Assembly (NCBI GenBank): GCA_029212905.1
Contig: JARGPB010000012.1
Span: 51,053-102,959 of the forward strand
DNA: 51,907 nt
From: Thalassovita sp.
GTDB lineage: Bacteria > Pseudomonadota > Alphaproteobacteria > Rhodobacterales > Rhodobacteraceae
Direction: 5' to 3'
The notes below the pieces were generated by a model that made no database searches, had not been told where the DNA came from, and was given only the letters and a program-made list of their open reading frames with translations. The position numbers and the translations under genes were made by a program. Below, in pieces: positions 23,642 to 31,259 of this stretch. How positions within the stretch are numbered: the stretch's first letter is position 1; every line of letters starts with the position of its first letter.

Positions 23642-24274
23642 TTGCGCAAGAAGATCCCGACCATCACCAGGCCCGACCCAGCCTACGCCGCCACCCTGCA
23701 ACAGGGTGACCGCGAGATTCCCGGGAAGGAAGAAGAGGAACAGGTCACAGCCACAAAGACAGGCACCCCATCCGCTGACGTTGACGCTGATCGGCACGAG
23801 TCAGAGCGTGTGCCGGAAGGTGCCGTGGCGCCGCACCAAGTCACGGCGGAAAGCTCTGACCCGCATACCAGCCTGAGTGCTTCCGTATCGGCGCGCGCAT
23901 TGAGCCCGACCCGGAAGATCGACATCAGGGTCAATGCACTCGAACGACAGGAAGCTGCGCTAGAAACTTGTGGTGTTGAGCCAGCACATGTGGTGCGTGC
24001 CGCCCTGCGCCGTGCAGTCAAAGGCTGGCAACTGTCGCCGGTCTTCGCGCCAGTCGCGGAGGAGCGGCGCACTCGAAACACGCAGTGGCAGGCCCGGACA
24101 TCTCTGGCAGTAGATGCAGCCAGCCTGGGTGTCCTCCTCCGGGACCACGACCCCCTCGACGTCTTGAGTAAATGGGCTCTGATCCGCGGTCAGGTGGAAC
24201 CACGCATATGGGGCGAGATCGACAGAATCTTGGAAGAAATTGCTGTTCGTGCTGCATCGCCGCATGATCCGTAA
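23642..24274 (+). CDS. VirC2-like ribbon-helix-helix protein
   Basis: A 210-residue protein. The N-terminal ~85 residues are charged and disordered-looking. A conserved-looking part follows with SPTRKIDIRVNALERQEAAL and VEPAHVVRAALRRAVKGW, which fits the doubled ribbon-helix-helix of VirC2, then LDVLSKWALIRGQVEP. The start is a TTG at 23642 with GAGGA 7 bases upstream; no ATG is available in frame. Downstream of the ParA/VirC1-like gene, it would bind DNA near oriT. The family call is from motif memory and gene order. Confidence 0.6.
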   Translation: MRKKIPTITRPDPAYAATLQQGDREIPGKEEEEQVTATKTGTPSADVDADRHESERVPEGAVAPHQVTAESSDPHTSLSASVSARALSPTRKIDIRVNALERQEAALETCGVEPAHVVRAALRRAVKGWQLSPVFAPVAEERRTRNTQWQARTSLAVDAASLGVLLRDHDPLDVLSKWALIRGQVEPRIWGEIDRILEEIAVRAASPHDP

Positions 24275-24434
24275 GATACCTATCTGAAAAGATAACTTGC
24301 ATTTCGCCGGTGGATTTTCGCCCACCCGGAACGGTTCATCTTGCAGTTGCAGAAACCTAGTCCTAACACCAGCTAACAGGAATTTCAGACCTCAGTAGTG
24401 ACGAGTTGCGAGGTCCATTTAGGAGGAACGCATT

Positions 24435-24674
24435 ATGAATACGAAGCCCCGCCTGACTGGTGAACCGATCATGCGCATCCTCTGCAAGACATCTGAAAAT
24501 CTGGTTGGCTACCTGTACCAATGGAACAATGGTGACGTGCAGCCTGCCTGGTTCGACGGCGCCATGGCGGACGTTCGCTATGAACCATTCTTTCAAGCGC
24601 CGGAACAAAACCCCGCCGATCCGAAGGCCCCCAGACCGCGTCAGCAAGGTCTGACGCACCTTGAAAAGGCATAG
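24435..24674 (+). CDS. Small hypothetical protein
   Basis: A 79-residue protein with a strong AGGAGG site 8 bases before the ATG, which supports real translation. It shows an aromatic stretch (LVGYLYQWNNGDVQPAWFDG) and a Pro-rich tail. No domain recognised, no signal peptide. It lies alone between the virC-like genes and the Fic gene. Confidence 0.65.
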   Translation: MNTKPRLTGEPIMRILCKTSENLVGYLYQWNNGDVQPAWFDGAMADVRYEPFFQAPEQNPADPKAPRPRQQGLTHLEKA

Positions 24675-24728
24675 CTCAAGGCCTCGCGTCGTTTTGTGGG
24701 TCACCCCATCGCGCAGGTCCTTTGAGCG

Positions 24729-24745
24729 ATAGAGTTGACTTCTAT
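24729..24745. promoter_or_regulatory. Upstream operator candidate of the fic gene
   Basis: ATAGA-N7-TCTAT. The spacer holds TTGACT, a good -35 hexamer. The same half-sites with the same 7-base spacing recur at 24773-24789. A regulator bound here would block promoter access. Confidence 0.55.
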
Positions 24746-24767
24746 GCCTCAGAAGTGGTCTAGATGT

Positions 24768-24794
24768 GAGTTATAGAAAGGATGTCTATAACTC
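24768..24794. promoter_or_regulatory. Perfect palindromic operator over the fic ribosome site
   Basis: GAGTTATAGA and TCTATAACTC are perfect 10-base complements around AAGGATG. The right arm ends directly at the ATG of the Fic gene, and the spacer holds the AAAGG ribosome site. It could act as a DNA operator or as an RNA hairpin hiding the ribosome site. Confidence 0.65.
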
Positions 24795-25907
24795 ATGGCT
24801 TGGAACTGGACGCTGCCTGATTGGCCGGATTTCCGGTATGACGCCTCCGCTCTGGAGCCGTTTGAGCAGACGTTCCTGCTGTCGTCCGGAGAAATCCTCG
24901 GCGCGGTCCATCATGTCAGCCAGCCGGAACGCGAGCAACTCCGCATCGAACTGCTCAGCGAGGAAGCGATGCAGACGAGCGCCATCGAGGGTGAAATCCT
25001 CGATCGGCTCAGTGTGCAATCTTCGCTGCGCCGCCATCTGGGCCTCGATCCGGACAGCTACCCTGCCAAACCGCGCGAACAGGGCGTCGCGGAAATGATG
25101 GTCGACGTCTATTCCAGTTTTGCAGAGCTGCTAACCCATGAGACACTGTACCGCTGGCATCGGATGCTCCTGTCCCATGACCGTCGGTTGGAAACCATTG
25201 GGGCCTACCGACAACACGCCGAGGCGATGCAAATCGTTTCCGGCCGCCTTGACCGGCCCACGATCCATTTCGAAGCGCCGCCCTCGGAGCGGGTCATGCC
25301 TGAGATGGAGCGATACGCGGATTGGTTCAACAAGACCGGTCCGGGGGGAGCAGAGCCGCTTCCAGCACTGACGCGCGCAGGGCTAAGCCACCTCTATTTC
25401 GAGAGTATCCACCCATTCGAAGACGGCAACGGCCGCTTGGGTCGCGCCCTCGCTGAAAAGTCGCTGGCGCAGAACATTGGCCAGCCCACCCTCATCTCGC
25501 TCGCCTTCACCATCGAGAAGGAGCGCAAGGGATACTACGATCAGCTTGAGCAGCATCAAAAAACGCTCGACGTGACCGATTGGCTCGTCTGGTTCGCAGA
25601 AGTTGTCTTGAAGGCCCAACAGGCAACACTCGACCGCGTAGGCTTCTTCATCAGCAAGGCACACTTCTACGATCGTCACAGAGACCACTTGAACGAACGC
25701 CAGGCCAAGGCCATCGCTCGAATGTTTCAGGAAGGCCCTGGCGGTTTCAAAGGCGGCCTCAGCGCCGACAACTATCTCAAGATCACCGGAACTTCACGCG
25801 CAACCGCAACCCGCGATCTGCAGGATCTGGTCGAGAAAGGTGCGCTCAGCCGGACCGGTGAGCGACGGCATACGAGGTACTGGTTGAACCTAGACCATAT
25901 GGAGTAG
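24795..25907 (+). CDS. Fic-family AMP-transferase with winged-helix C-terminus
   Basis: A 370-residue Fic protein. Fic enzymes attach AMP or other groups to target protein hydroxyls. The catalytic motif is intact: HPFEDGNGRLGR starting at His206. The N-terminal inhibitory helix motif is also present (TSAIEGE, residues 61-67), which makes this a self-inhibited class II type. The last ~60 residues form a winged-helix-like domain (LSADNYLKITGTSRATATRD). Two palindromes in its promoter suggest that this domain represses its own gene. There is no separate antitoxin gene. Confidence 0.93.
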   Translation: MAWNWTLPDWPDFRYDASALEPFEQTFLLSSGEILGAVHHVSQPEREQLRIELLSEEAMQTSAIEGEILDRLSVQSSLRRHLGLDPDSYPAKPREQGVAEMMVDVYSSFAELLTHETLYRWHRMLLSHDRRLETIGAYRQHAEAMQIVSGRLDRPTIHFEAPPSERVMPEMERYADWFNKTGPGGAEPLPALTRAGLSHLYFESIHPFEDGNGRLGRALAEKSLAQNIGQPTLISLAFTIEKERKGYYDQLEQHQKTLDVTDWLVWFAEVVLKAQQATLDRVGFFISKAHFYDRHRDHLNERQAKAIARMFQEGPGGFKGGLSADNYLKITGTSRATATRDLQDLVEKGALSRTGERRHTRYWLNLDHME

Positions 25908-26112
25908 CGCAAGCGACGATGACTTCATATTGGTATTTATTATCAATATGTTACCAAAATACGCATAATTCGTTTTATGTAATTTTTTTGCCCTATTGAT
26001 ATTTGAATCGGGCTAGCTAAGAATCTGAAAAAACCAGCGCGATAAAATAGCTCCAAGTAGCGCTTTATTGAGAATGCTTCCCCGGATTCAGCCTGATTGA
26101 GCTGCAACGAGC

Positions 26113-26568
26113 ATGACGATACAGGACGAAGGCCGCCTGAAGGCGGCATGGAACCAGAAGACAATCCCTGTCGCGCTTCGCCGTGACGGCAAGGGCGAAC
26201 GGGTCAGGGTCCGCCTTCCTTATGCGGACGACAACTATGCCTGGCTCAGGAATGGCCGGCGCATCCGGCCAAGCTGGAACTCGGCACTGGGATGCTGGGA
26301 GAGTCCCAAGGCATGGTTCAATGACCTCGTGAACCGCTGTCTTCGCCGCTGGGGCCTGATCTATGTCATCCAACCCTACCGGGAGCAGGAGATCTGCGCT
26401 CCGGCCTGCATGAACGCCATCGGCCATGAGTGCCAGTGTTCCTGTATGGTGGCCAACCACGGCCAGGGCGACGATGGCGGCTGGTTCTCGACAAGCGAGG
26501 CCTTCGCGGCCCGATGGGGCGACCGTGAACTCGCCTGTCGTCTCATGACGGTCAGCTCTGAAAAGTAG
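26113..26568 (+). CDS. Cys-rich hypothetical protein
   Basis: A 151-residue protein with a distinctive Cys cluster (ICAPACMNAIGHECQCSCM followed by VANHG) that looks like a metal site, and a Trp-rich N-terminal half (YAWLRNGRRIRPSWNSAL). No family name recognised, though the Cys/His pattern has a conserved look. It is convergent with the XRE gene at the edge of the ubiquitin-like locus. Preceded by ~200 bases of unusually AT-rich non-coding DNA, a sign of transfer. The ATG at 26113 lacks a strong ribosome site. Confidence 0.65.
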   Translation: MTIQDEGRLKAAWNQKTIPVALRRDGKGERVRVRLPYADDNYAWLRNGRRIRPSWNSALGCWESPKAWFNDLVNRCLRRWGLIYVIQPYREQEICAPACMNAIGHECQCSCMVANHGQGDDGGWFSTSEAFAARWGDRELACRLMTVSSEK

Positions 26569-26649
26569 ATGCCCGGCCGATATGGCCAGGCCTGCGACAG
26601 ACGTGCAGATGATGGTCATGACCAGACAGAGAGGCCCGTCGAGAACAAA

Positions 26650-27336
26650 TCACAGCTTGGGGCGATCCTGTTCTGGAACCTCCCACGGGTCCTCCAGGGT
26701 GACGATGCCGTAGCGGACGCCATCGCGGCCGGCCTTCGGAAGAAAGGTGATCATCCCGATATCCAGGATCATCCCCTTGTCGTGCATGTGCTGCTGTCGG
26801 AAGTGACCGAAGTGCGTGAGATATCCGAGGCCCTCCAACTCGAGACACAGCGCGGAGATCGCGGCCGAATACTCAAGCCGCTGGCCGGCGCTGCTCATAT
26901 CCCAGATCCCGTCCAGATCGGTCATCCAGTCCGAAATCGCGGCAGTCAGTTCGAGGGCATTGCCGGCCTCCACCGCGCCGGCGTTGAACAGGAGCCCGTG
27001 CCATTCGCGGTTACGGGAATAGAAGTCGTTGGGCTTCCTGATGGGGGACGTGGGCACGAGCACCGTCTTTTTCAGCGCGCGCTCCATTTCTTCCTGCTGG
27101 CGCTTCTCCTCCTCGGGGGTGAGCTTGGAGAAGACCGTGATGTCGAACCCGAGGCCGCGCGCGAGGCTTCGCAAGGTCTGCACCTCGGGCACGTGCCGTC
27201 CGCTTTCCACCTTCTGGATCGTGCGGACCGTCAACCCGGAGGTGTCCGCAAGGTTCTCCTGGGTTAGAGAGAACATCTTGCGGATATACTTGCACTGGTT
27301 GGCGATATACTCGGCGTCTCGTTCCATCGTTTCCAT
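26650..27336 (-). CDS. XRE-family transcriptional regulator with unknown C-terminal domain
   Basis: A 228-residue protein. Residues ~15-75 are a helix-turn-helix of the XRE class (FSLTQENLADTSGLTVRTIQ and a following VESGRHVPEVQTL). The C-terminal ~140 residues form an uncharacterised domain (SRNREWHGLLFNAGAVEAGN; HMHDKGMILDIGMITF). ATG 27336 has GGAG 7 bases upstream. It lies 82 bases downstream of the DUF6527-like gene in the same direction, so it may be the last gene of the ubiquitin-like operon and its regulator. Confidence 0.8.
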   Translation of the reverse strand: METMERDAEYIANQCKYIRKMFSLTQENLADTSGLTVRTIQKVESGRHVPEVQTLRSLARGLGFDITVFSKLTPEEEKRQQEEMERALKKTVLVPTSPIRKPNDFYSRNREWHGLLFNAGAVEAGNALELTAAISDWMTDLDGIWDMSSAGQRLEYSAAISALCLELEGLGYLTHFGHFRQQHMHDKGMILDIGMITFLPKAGRDGVRYGIVTLEDPWEVPEQDRPKL

Positions 27337-27418
27337 CAGATCACTCCATGTTGCTGACAGGAATAGCATGGCACGCCGGCTCTGGGGGGTCCCCGAACGC
27401 AACCCGAACGCTCGACTG

Positions 27419-27778
27419 CTATCCCGCCCCGGGGCCGCTGTCCTTGCACCAGTCAATCCGCCCCTGCCGGATCCAGAAGTGACACCGGCATTCGTTCGTC
27501 TGGCGGACCGACGGCGAGATGGTCGGGCGCCTCAGCCAGTCTGACATGGCCGTCCACCTGGGCCTCCGGTTCTTGCTGAGGGACAGTTTGATGGTCTCGC
27601 CGCACCCACCAGGGCAGTGGAAGCAGGCCCATTTGTCGACGCCATCGCGCACGATGGTCATCTCCCCCGGCACGATCTGATCCGGCGTCGGGTGTCTGGG
27701 TGTTACCCTGGCAAGCAGGTCACTTCGTGGAATGAGGCGGAAGAGCTCGAGGCTCTTCCGCAGAATGTCGATCATCAT
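27419..27778 (-). CDS. DUF6527-like zinc-ribbon protein of the ubiquitin-like operon
   Basis: A 119-residue protein with a Cys pattern (CFHCPGGCGE, then CRCHFWI and a final IDWC) that would hold zinc, and a conserved-looking PRWTAMSDW with PTISPSV. Small proteins of this kind are known beside bacterial E1-E2-ubiquitin-like genes; I assign DUF6527 from memory. A role as substrate adaptor or ligase-like factor is inference only. It starts 5 bases after the E1 stop, so it is in the same operon. Confidence 0.7.
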   Translation of the reverse strand: MMIDILRKSLELFRLIPRSDLLARVTPRHPTPDQIVPGEMTIVRDGVDKWACFHCPGGCGETIKLSLSKNRRPRWTAMSDWLRRPTISPSVRQTNECRCHFWIRQGRIDWCKDSGPGAG

Positions 27779-27783
27779 CCCGC

Positions 27784-29193
27784 TCACCCGATGCGATCCA
27801 GGAACGGATCGATGTCGCCGAGACCCCAGTATTCCTCGCTGCCGCAGACCGGGCAGTCGGACCGAGGCTGCGCCGCCTGCGAACGCTCTAAACCCTTGTC
27901 GAGCTTGCGATAGCGTTGCCATGTCCATCCACCGCCGCCGCGGAAGTCAACGAGACCGGCAAGAAGTTCGTTCACTGCCATGGTGGCGGCCTCGGAGGTG
28001 AAGGTCACGACGGCCGGCGCGGGATTACCTCCGCCGCGGACGTAGGCTTCGGTCTTCTGCCGTTCATATTCGACGGGGTCCGATCGCTGGAGGTCCTCCT
28101 CGCGAGCCCTGACGCGATCGACTGTGCCGCGGCAGCCGTGGCACGCCGACGTGGGAAACAGCACGCTGACCCGCGCGGCCATCTCGAGGAGGCCGGGCTC
28201 ACCATCATCACGGGGCATGAGGACCAGCCCGACATCGATGACCGGGATCAGGTAGAAGTGCGCCACGCGGTTCAGGTAGAGGCGCCCGGCGTGATCGTCC
28301 GTGCATCCGAAGATGACGTCGCAGGATTTCAGCGCGTCACGGATATGCGGCGCATCCACCCAGCCGTTCATCGACCGGATCTCGACGTCGAGGCCCATCA
28401 TCGTCACCTCGCGCGCCATGACGTCGACCTTGGGCACCGCGTTTTCAGCATCCTTTCGGGTCGCGCCATACAGGCGGTTCAGGTTGGAATGCTCGACCAC
28501 GTCATCGTCGATGACCAAGATGCGCCCCACGCCGAGGCGAGCGAGGAGATGGACCACCGGGCTGCCGGTGCCGCCGCAGCCGACCACGGCAACGGAGAGC
28601 TGTTTGAGGAGTCCGTTGACCTCCGGCCCGAAGGCCAGTGCCTGCCGGGCCAAGGCTTCCGACGGGGTCGGCACGTCGGTCGACTGGATCTCGAGCCGAG
28701 TGCCGATGACGGTCACGCGGCGACAGGGCAAGGGTGTCATGTCGTCTTCCCAGACCCGTGCCCGGTAGAGGCCGTCACCGACTTGCACGACGCTCACCAA
28801 GCGTGTCCCCTCGCCGTTACGGTTCCGAGCCATGGTGAAGAGGTCGCGCTCGTTGCGATCGTCCTGGTCCGAGAAACCGTCGAAGCCTCCCGGGTGACTA
28901 TGAACGATCGCCGGCACCAGGCCTTCCTCCTTGGCCCGGCGACAGAGCTGGGCGAAGGAGTTGGTATTCCAGGTGACGTGCTTGTCGCTGGCATCGACGC
29001 GGTCCTCCTGCGGGATCGCGATGACCTCGTAGGAGGTGTAACGGGTCCGCGGCTCGAGGTCCCAGGGGTCCTGCGCGATCTCGCTTTTGCCGAGCAGCAT
29101 GTAGGCGGCGCCCTCGTGCCCACGGGGGTGCGCGAGCAGCGCCTGCAGCTTGTCGCGGTGACGGGCGTGGAGGGTGATGTCGCTGCGCTTCAT
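27784..29193 (-). CDS. JAB-E1 fusion enzyme (JAMM isopeptidase plus ThiF-type activating domain)
   Basis: A 469-residue two-domain protein. Residues ~1-160 are a JAB/JAMM metallopeptidase with HSHPGGFDGFSDQD from about residue 97 (HxH-x7-SxxD). Residues ~175-470 are an E1-like adenylating domain: VVGCGGTGSPVVHLLARLGV near 204, IDDDVVEHSNLNR, and zinc-binding CHGC and CPVC pairs. It would activate the tandem-ubiquitin protein and also cleave it. No Cys is seen in the crossover-loop region (AYVRGGGNPAPAVVT), where many E1s keep their catalytic Cys. Starts by ATGA overlap with the E2 gene. Confidence 0.9.
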   Translation of the reverse strand: MKRSDITLHARHRDKLQALLAHPRGHEGAAYMLLGKSEIAQDPWDLEPRTRYTSYEVIAIPQEDRVDASDKHVTWNTNSFAQLCRRAKEEGLVPAIVHSHPGGFDGFSDQDDRNERDLFTMARNRNGEGTRLVSVVQVGDGLYRARVWEDDMTPLPCRRVTVIGTRLEIQSTDVPTPSEALARQALAFGPEVNGLLKQLSVAVVGCGGTGSPVVHLLARLGVGRILVIDDDVVEHSNLNRLYGATRKDAENAVPKVDVMAREVTMMGLDVEIRSMNGWVDAPHIRDALKSCDVIFGCTDDHAGRLYLNRVAHFYLIPVIDVGLVLMPRDDGEPGLLEMAARVSVLFPTSACHGCRGTVDRVRAREEDLQRSDPVEYERQKTEAYVRGGGNPAPAVVTFTSEAATMAVNELLAGLVDFRGGGGWTWQRYRKLDKGLERSQAAQPRSDCPVCGSEEYWGLGDIDPFLDRIG

Positions 29194-29570
29194 GCCGCCA
29201 CCTCCAGGGCCTCTTCGACCCGCTTCAGCATGGTCCAGATGCCGTCGGTGCCGGGACGCCACTGGTTGTTATGGCGAGACCAGCGCTGCCAGTTCTGGCC
29301 ATCAAAGGCCTGGCGTGCCTGCGTGCAGCGGGGCTCACGCTGGCCGACAAGGAGCTTCAGATGCGGCACGGCGTAGAACATGTCGGGGGCGACCTCGGGA
29401 TACGAGGGCGGCAGCAGGATCAGGATATCCACCTGGGCGACCTGATACTTGCCTTCCGGCAGCGTGATCCCGGTGAGGATCACGCCCTTCTTTCCGCCTT
29501 CGATGACCTCGCGAACGGTGATGCCGCGACCCTCGAGGTAGCGGCGATCCTGACGGGGGAGGAGGCTCAT
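29190..29570 (-). CDS. E2-like protein of the prokaryotic E2 family E type
   Basis: A 126-residue E2-fold protein. It shows the beta-sheet region with VDILILLPPSYPEVAPDMFY and a conserved-looking QRWSRHNNQWRPGTDG before the final helix. This pattern is that of the short E2-like proteins found beside tandem-ubiquitin genes. Only one Cys exists (Cys82), not in the usual E2 context, so transfer chemistry may be unusual. Both ends overlap neighbours by ATGA, giving strict coupling of ubiquitin, E2 and E1. Confidence 0.82.
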   Translation of the reverse strand: MSLLPRQDRRYLEGRGITVREVIEGGKKGVILTGITLPEGKYQVAQVDILILLPPSYPEVAPDMFYAVPHLKLLVGQREPRCTQARQAFDGQNWQRWSRHNNQWRPGTDGIWTMLKRVEEALEVAA

Positions 29571-30106
29571 GCCGCACCCCCTTCCGTGGTCTGGGGCACG
29601 CCGGTGAAGAAGTGCTCCAGGCCAGCATCCGCGAGGCAGATCAGATCGGTGTCGCCGACCAGGATGTCATCCTTGCCGGGGATCACCTGCCAGACGGCGA
29701 ACTTCGCGGGATCGACCCCGGCCAGCTTCTTGAGCACGCGCCCGCTGATGACCTTGTGGCCCCACTCGAGGCGTTTGCCATCGATGTCGAAGCGGAAGGA
29801 TTCCGCGCTCGGGAAGACCAGGAAGCGCTCGACCTGGCCAGGGCGCAGATCCGTGGTTTCCTCGAGGCGCAGTTCTTCAAGTTCACCGTTGCGCAGCACC
29901 TGGAACACGAGGTGTTCCTCGGCCTTACGGAAGTCGGCCCCCTCGATGATCTGGCGGCCGGTGGGCGTCGGATCGTCGATGACGGCGTCGGTGAACTTCA
30001 GGTCGTGGTCGCCGACTTTGACCTTGTAGGGTCCGTGGTCGCGGGGCTTGCGGCCGGCCTTCAGGGCGGCCTGGAGATCTTCGATTTCCATCTGTTCGGT
30101 AGTCAT
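29567..30106 (-). CDS. Tandem ubiquitin-like protein (multiubiquitin)
   Basis: A 179-residue protein with an N-terminal helix (~1-25) and two successive beta-grasp domains, the first near residues 26-100 (starting YKVKVGDHDLKF) and the second near 102-170 (starting SFRFDIDGKRLEWG). The C-terminus ends TEGGAA, so removing two Ala would expose a Gly-Gly tail fit for activation. It matches the multiubiquitin family that accompanies E2-like and JAB-E1 proteins. ATG 30106 has AAGGA 9 bases upstream. First gene of the leftward operon. Confidence 0.85.
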   Translation of the reverse strand: MTTEQMEIEDLQAALKAGRKPRDHGPYKVKVGDHDLKFTDAVIDDPTPTGRQIIEGADFRKAEEHLVFQVLRNGELEELRLEETTDLRPGQVERFLVFPSAESFRFDIDGKRLEWGHKVISGRVLKKLAGVDPAKFAVWQVIPGKDDILVGDTDLICLADAGLEHFFTGVPQTTEGGAA

Positions 30107-30268
30107 GGCAGCAAATCCTTTTCTTGTCTGCTCGACGCCCGCAGCAGGCGCCATCAATGGTGTATGCGCGGCACAAGAGGGTTCGCGTTCTTAGCCTTGA
30201 TATTTTTTTGAATTTTCTTGACTGCGATAGGTCGCTGAGTGCGCATATGTATATTAAGAGCAGCGAAG

Positions 30269-30859
30269 ATGGCGATTGGCATGGCGAAAGACACACCCCA
30301 AGAGTTCAATACCCTCAAGGAATTCACTGACGAACTGGACCTTCTCTTCCGCGATGATGTCGCACTCAGAAAGCTCCTTCAGAAGGCGCGCAACTGGTGC
30401 ATTCGGAACAACCGAGTCGGCGACGAGGAGGAGGTCCTTCAAGAGGCCGTCATGAGGGTGATGAAAAGTGAGATCACCGGGACACGCCAATGGCCCAAAG
30501 GTGTTGCGCTTATGGACTTTCTCTCCGGCGTGATGCGGAGCATTGCATCGGAGCGGCCTAAGATCGGGTTTCGCAAGAACGCCGACAAAGACATGGAGGC
30601 CGCGAAGGACATTGCCTCGTCGTGCAACCAAGAAGGGCAGCTCTTCGAGAAAGAATTTATGGCCCGCTTCATGGCGCTCTTCGAGGGTGATGACGATTCA
30701 CAGCTATACCTCCTGGCTCTGGAGGAAGGGCAATCGAAGTCCGAGATCATGACGGGCCTCGACTGGAATGAAAGGGAATACAACACGGTGGTGCAGCGGG
30801 TCAAAAGGACACGCAACGCCCACCCGGAAATGAAAGAGATGCTCAATGGCGAAGGATAA
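30269..30859 (+). CDS. Sigma-70-like regulatory protein
   Basis: A 196-residue protein with a region 2-like helical part (LQKARNWCIRNNRVGDEEEV followed by LQEAVMRVMK) and a region 4-like part (QLYLLALEEGQSKSEIMTGL, DWNEREYNTVVQRVKR) that fits recognition of a promoter element. It resembles ECF-type sigma factors but is diverged. It is divergent from the ubiquitin-like operon across 162 bases and may drive one or both operons. Start at 30269 or 30281; both ATGs lack a strong ribosome site. Confidence 0.65.
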   Translation: MAIGMAKDTPQEFNTLKEFTDELDLLFRDDVALRKLLQKARNWCIRNNRVGDEEEVLQEAVMRVMKSEITGTRQWPKGVALMDFLSGVMRSIASERPKIGFRKNADKDMEAAKDIASSCNQEGQLFEKEFMARFMALFEGDDDSQLYLLALEEGQSKSEIMTGLDWNEREYNTVVQRVKRTRNAHPEMKEMLNGEG

Positions 30860-31259
30860 GAAAACCTTTCAAGATCGCCTGGCGGAGGAAATCGACGAAG
30901 CTATCACGAACGCTTCAGACGAGGATATTCGAAAAGAGGCTGAAGAGGCCGGGGAGGACATTGCTGCTTTCGGTGATCGCATGAGAGTTTGGCTGGAGAC
31001 CGCGAAAGACGAGGTCGCCGAAATGGCAATGAAGGAAGCCAAGGCCGCAGCTGAGCAAGGTCGTGCAACGCGCGACCAGAATGTCGTCTCCATGGCTCAA
31101 CGCAGGCCTGCGAACAGGCCTGGCAACTTCATGCCCGATACGGTGGCCGCTCGTCATGGAAAGAAGCTGTCGGAGAGAGACAGAAAAGGGATCGAGAAGG
31201 ACTTGGAAGACCTGTTCGACGATGACGCTTGGCCTGACAAAAACGGCGATGAAGAATGA
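30846..31259 (+). CDS. Small charged hypothetical protein between sigma-like and ImmA genes
   Basis: A 137-residue soluble protein with a helical acidic N-terminal half (AEEIDEAITNASDEDIRKEA) and a basic/acidic C-terminal half. No family recognised. It overlaps the sigma-like gene by 14 bases and the ImmA/IrrE gene by ATGA. In a sigma factor plus protease operon, this position would suit an anti-sigma factor cleaved by the protease. That is inference from gene order alone. Confidence 0.7.
   Translation: MAKDKKTFQDRLAEEIDEAITNASDEDIRKEAEEAGEDIAAFGDRMRVWLETAKDEVAEMAMKEAKAAAEQGRATRDQNVVSMAQRRPANRPGNFMPDTVAARHGKKLSERDRKGIEKDLEDLFDDDAWPDKNGDEE

Noticed and set aside
27916..29376. 486-codon plus-strand frame over the JAB-E1 gene
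   Set aside because: Opposite a gene with clear JAMM and E1 motifs; no ribosome site and no recognisable domain.
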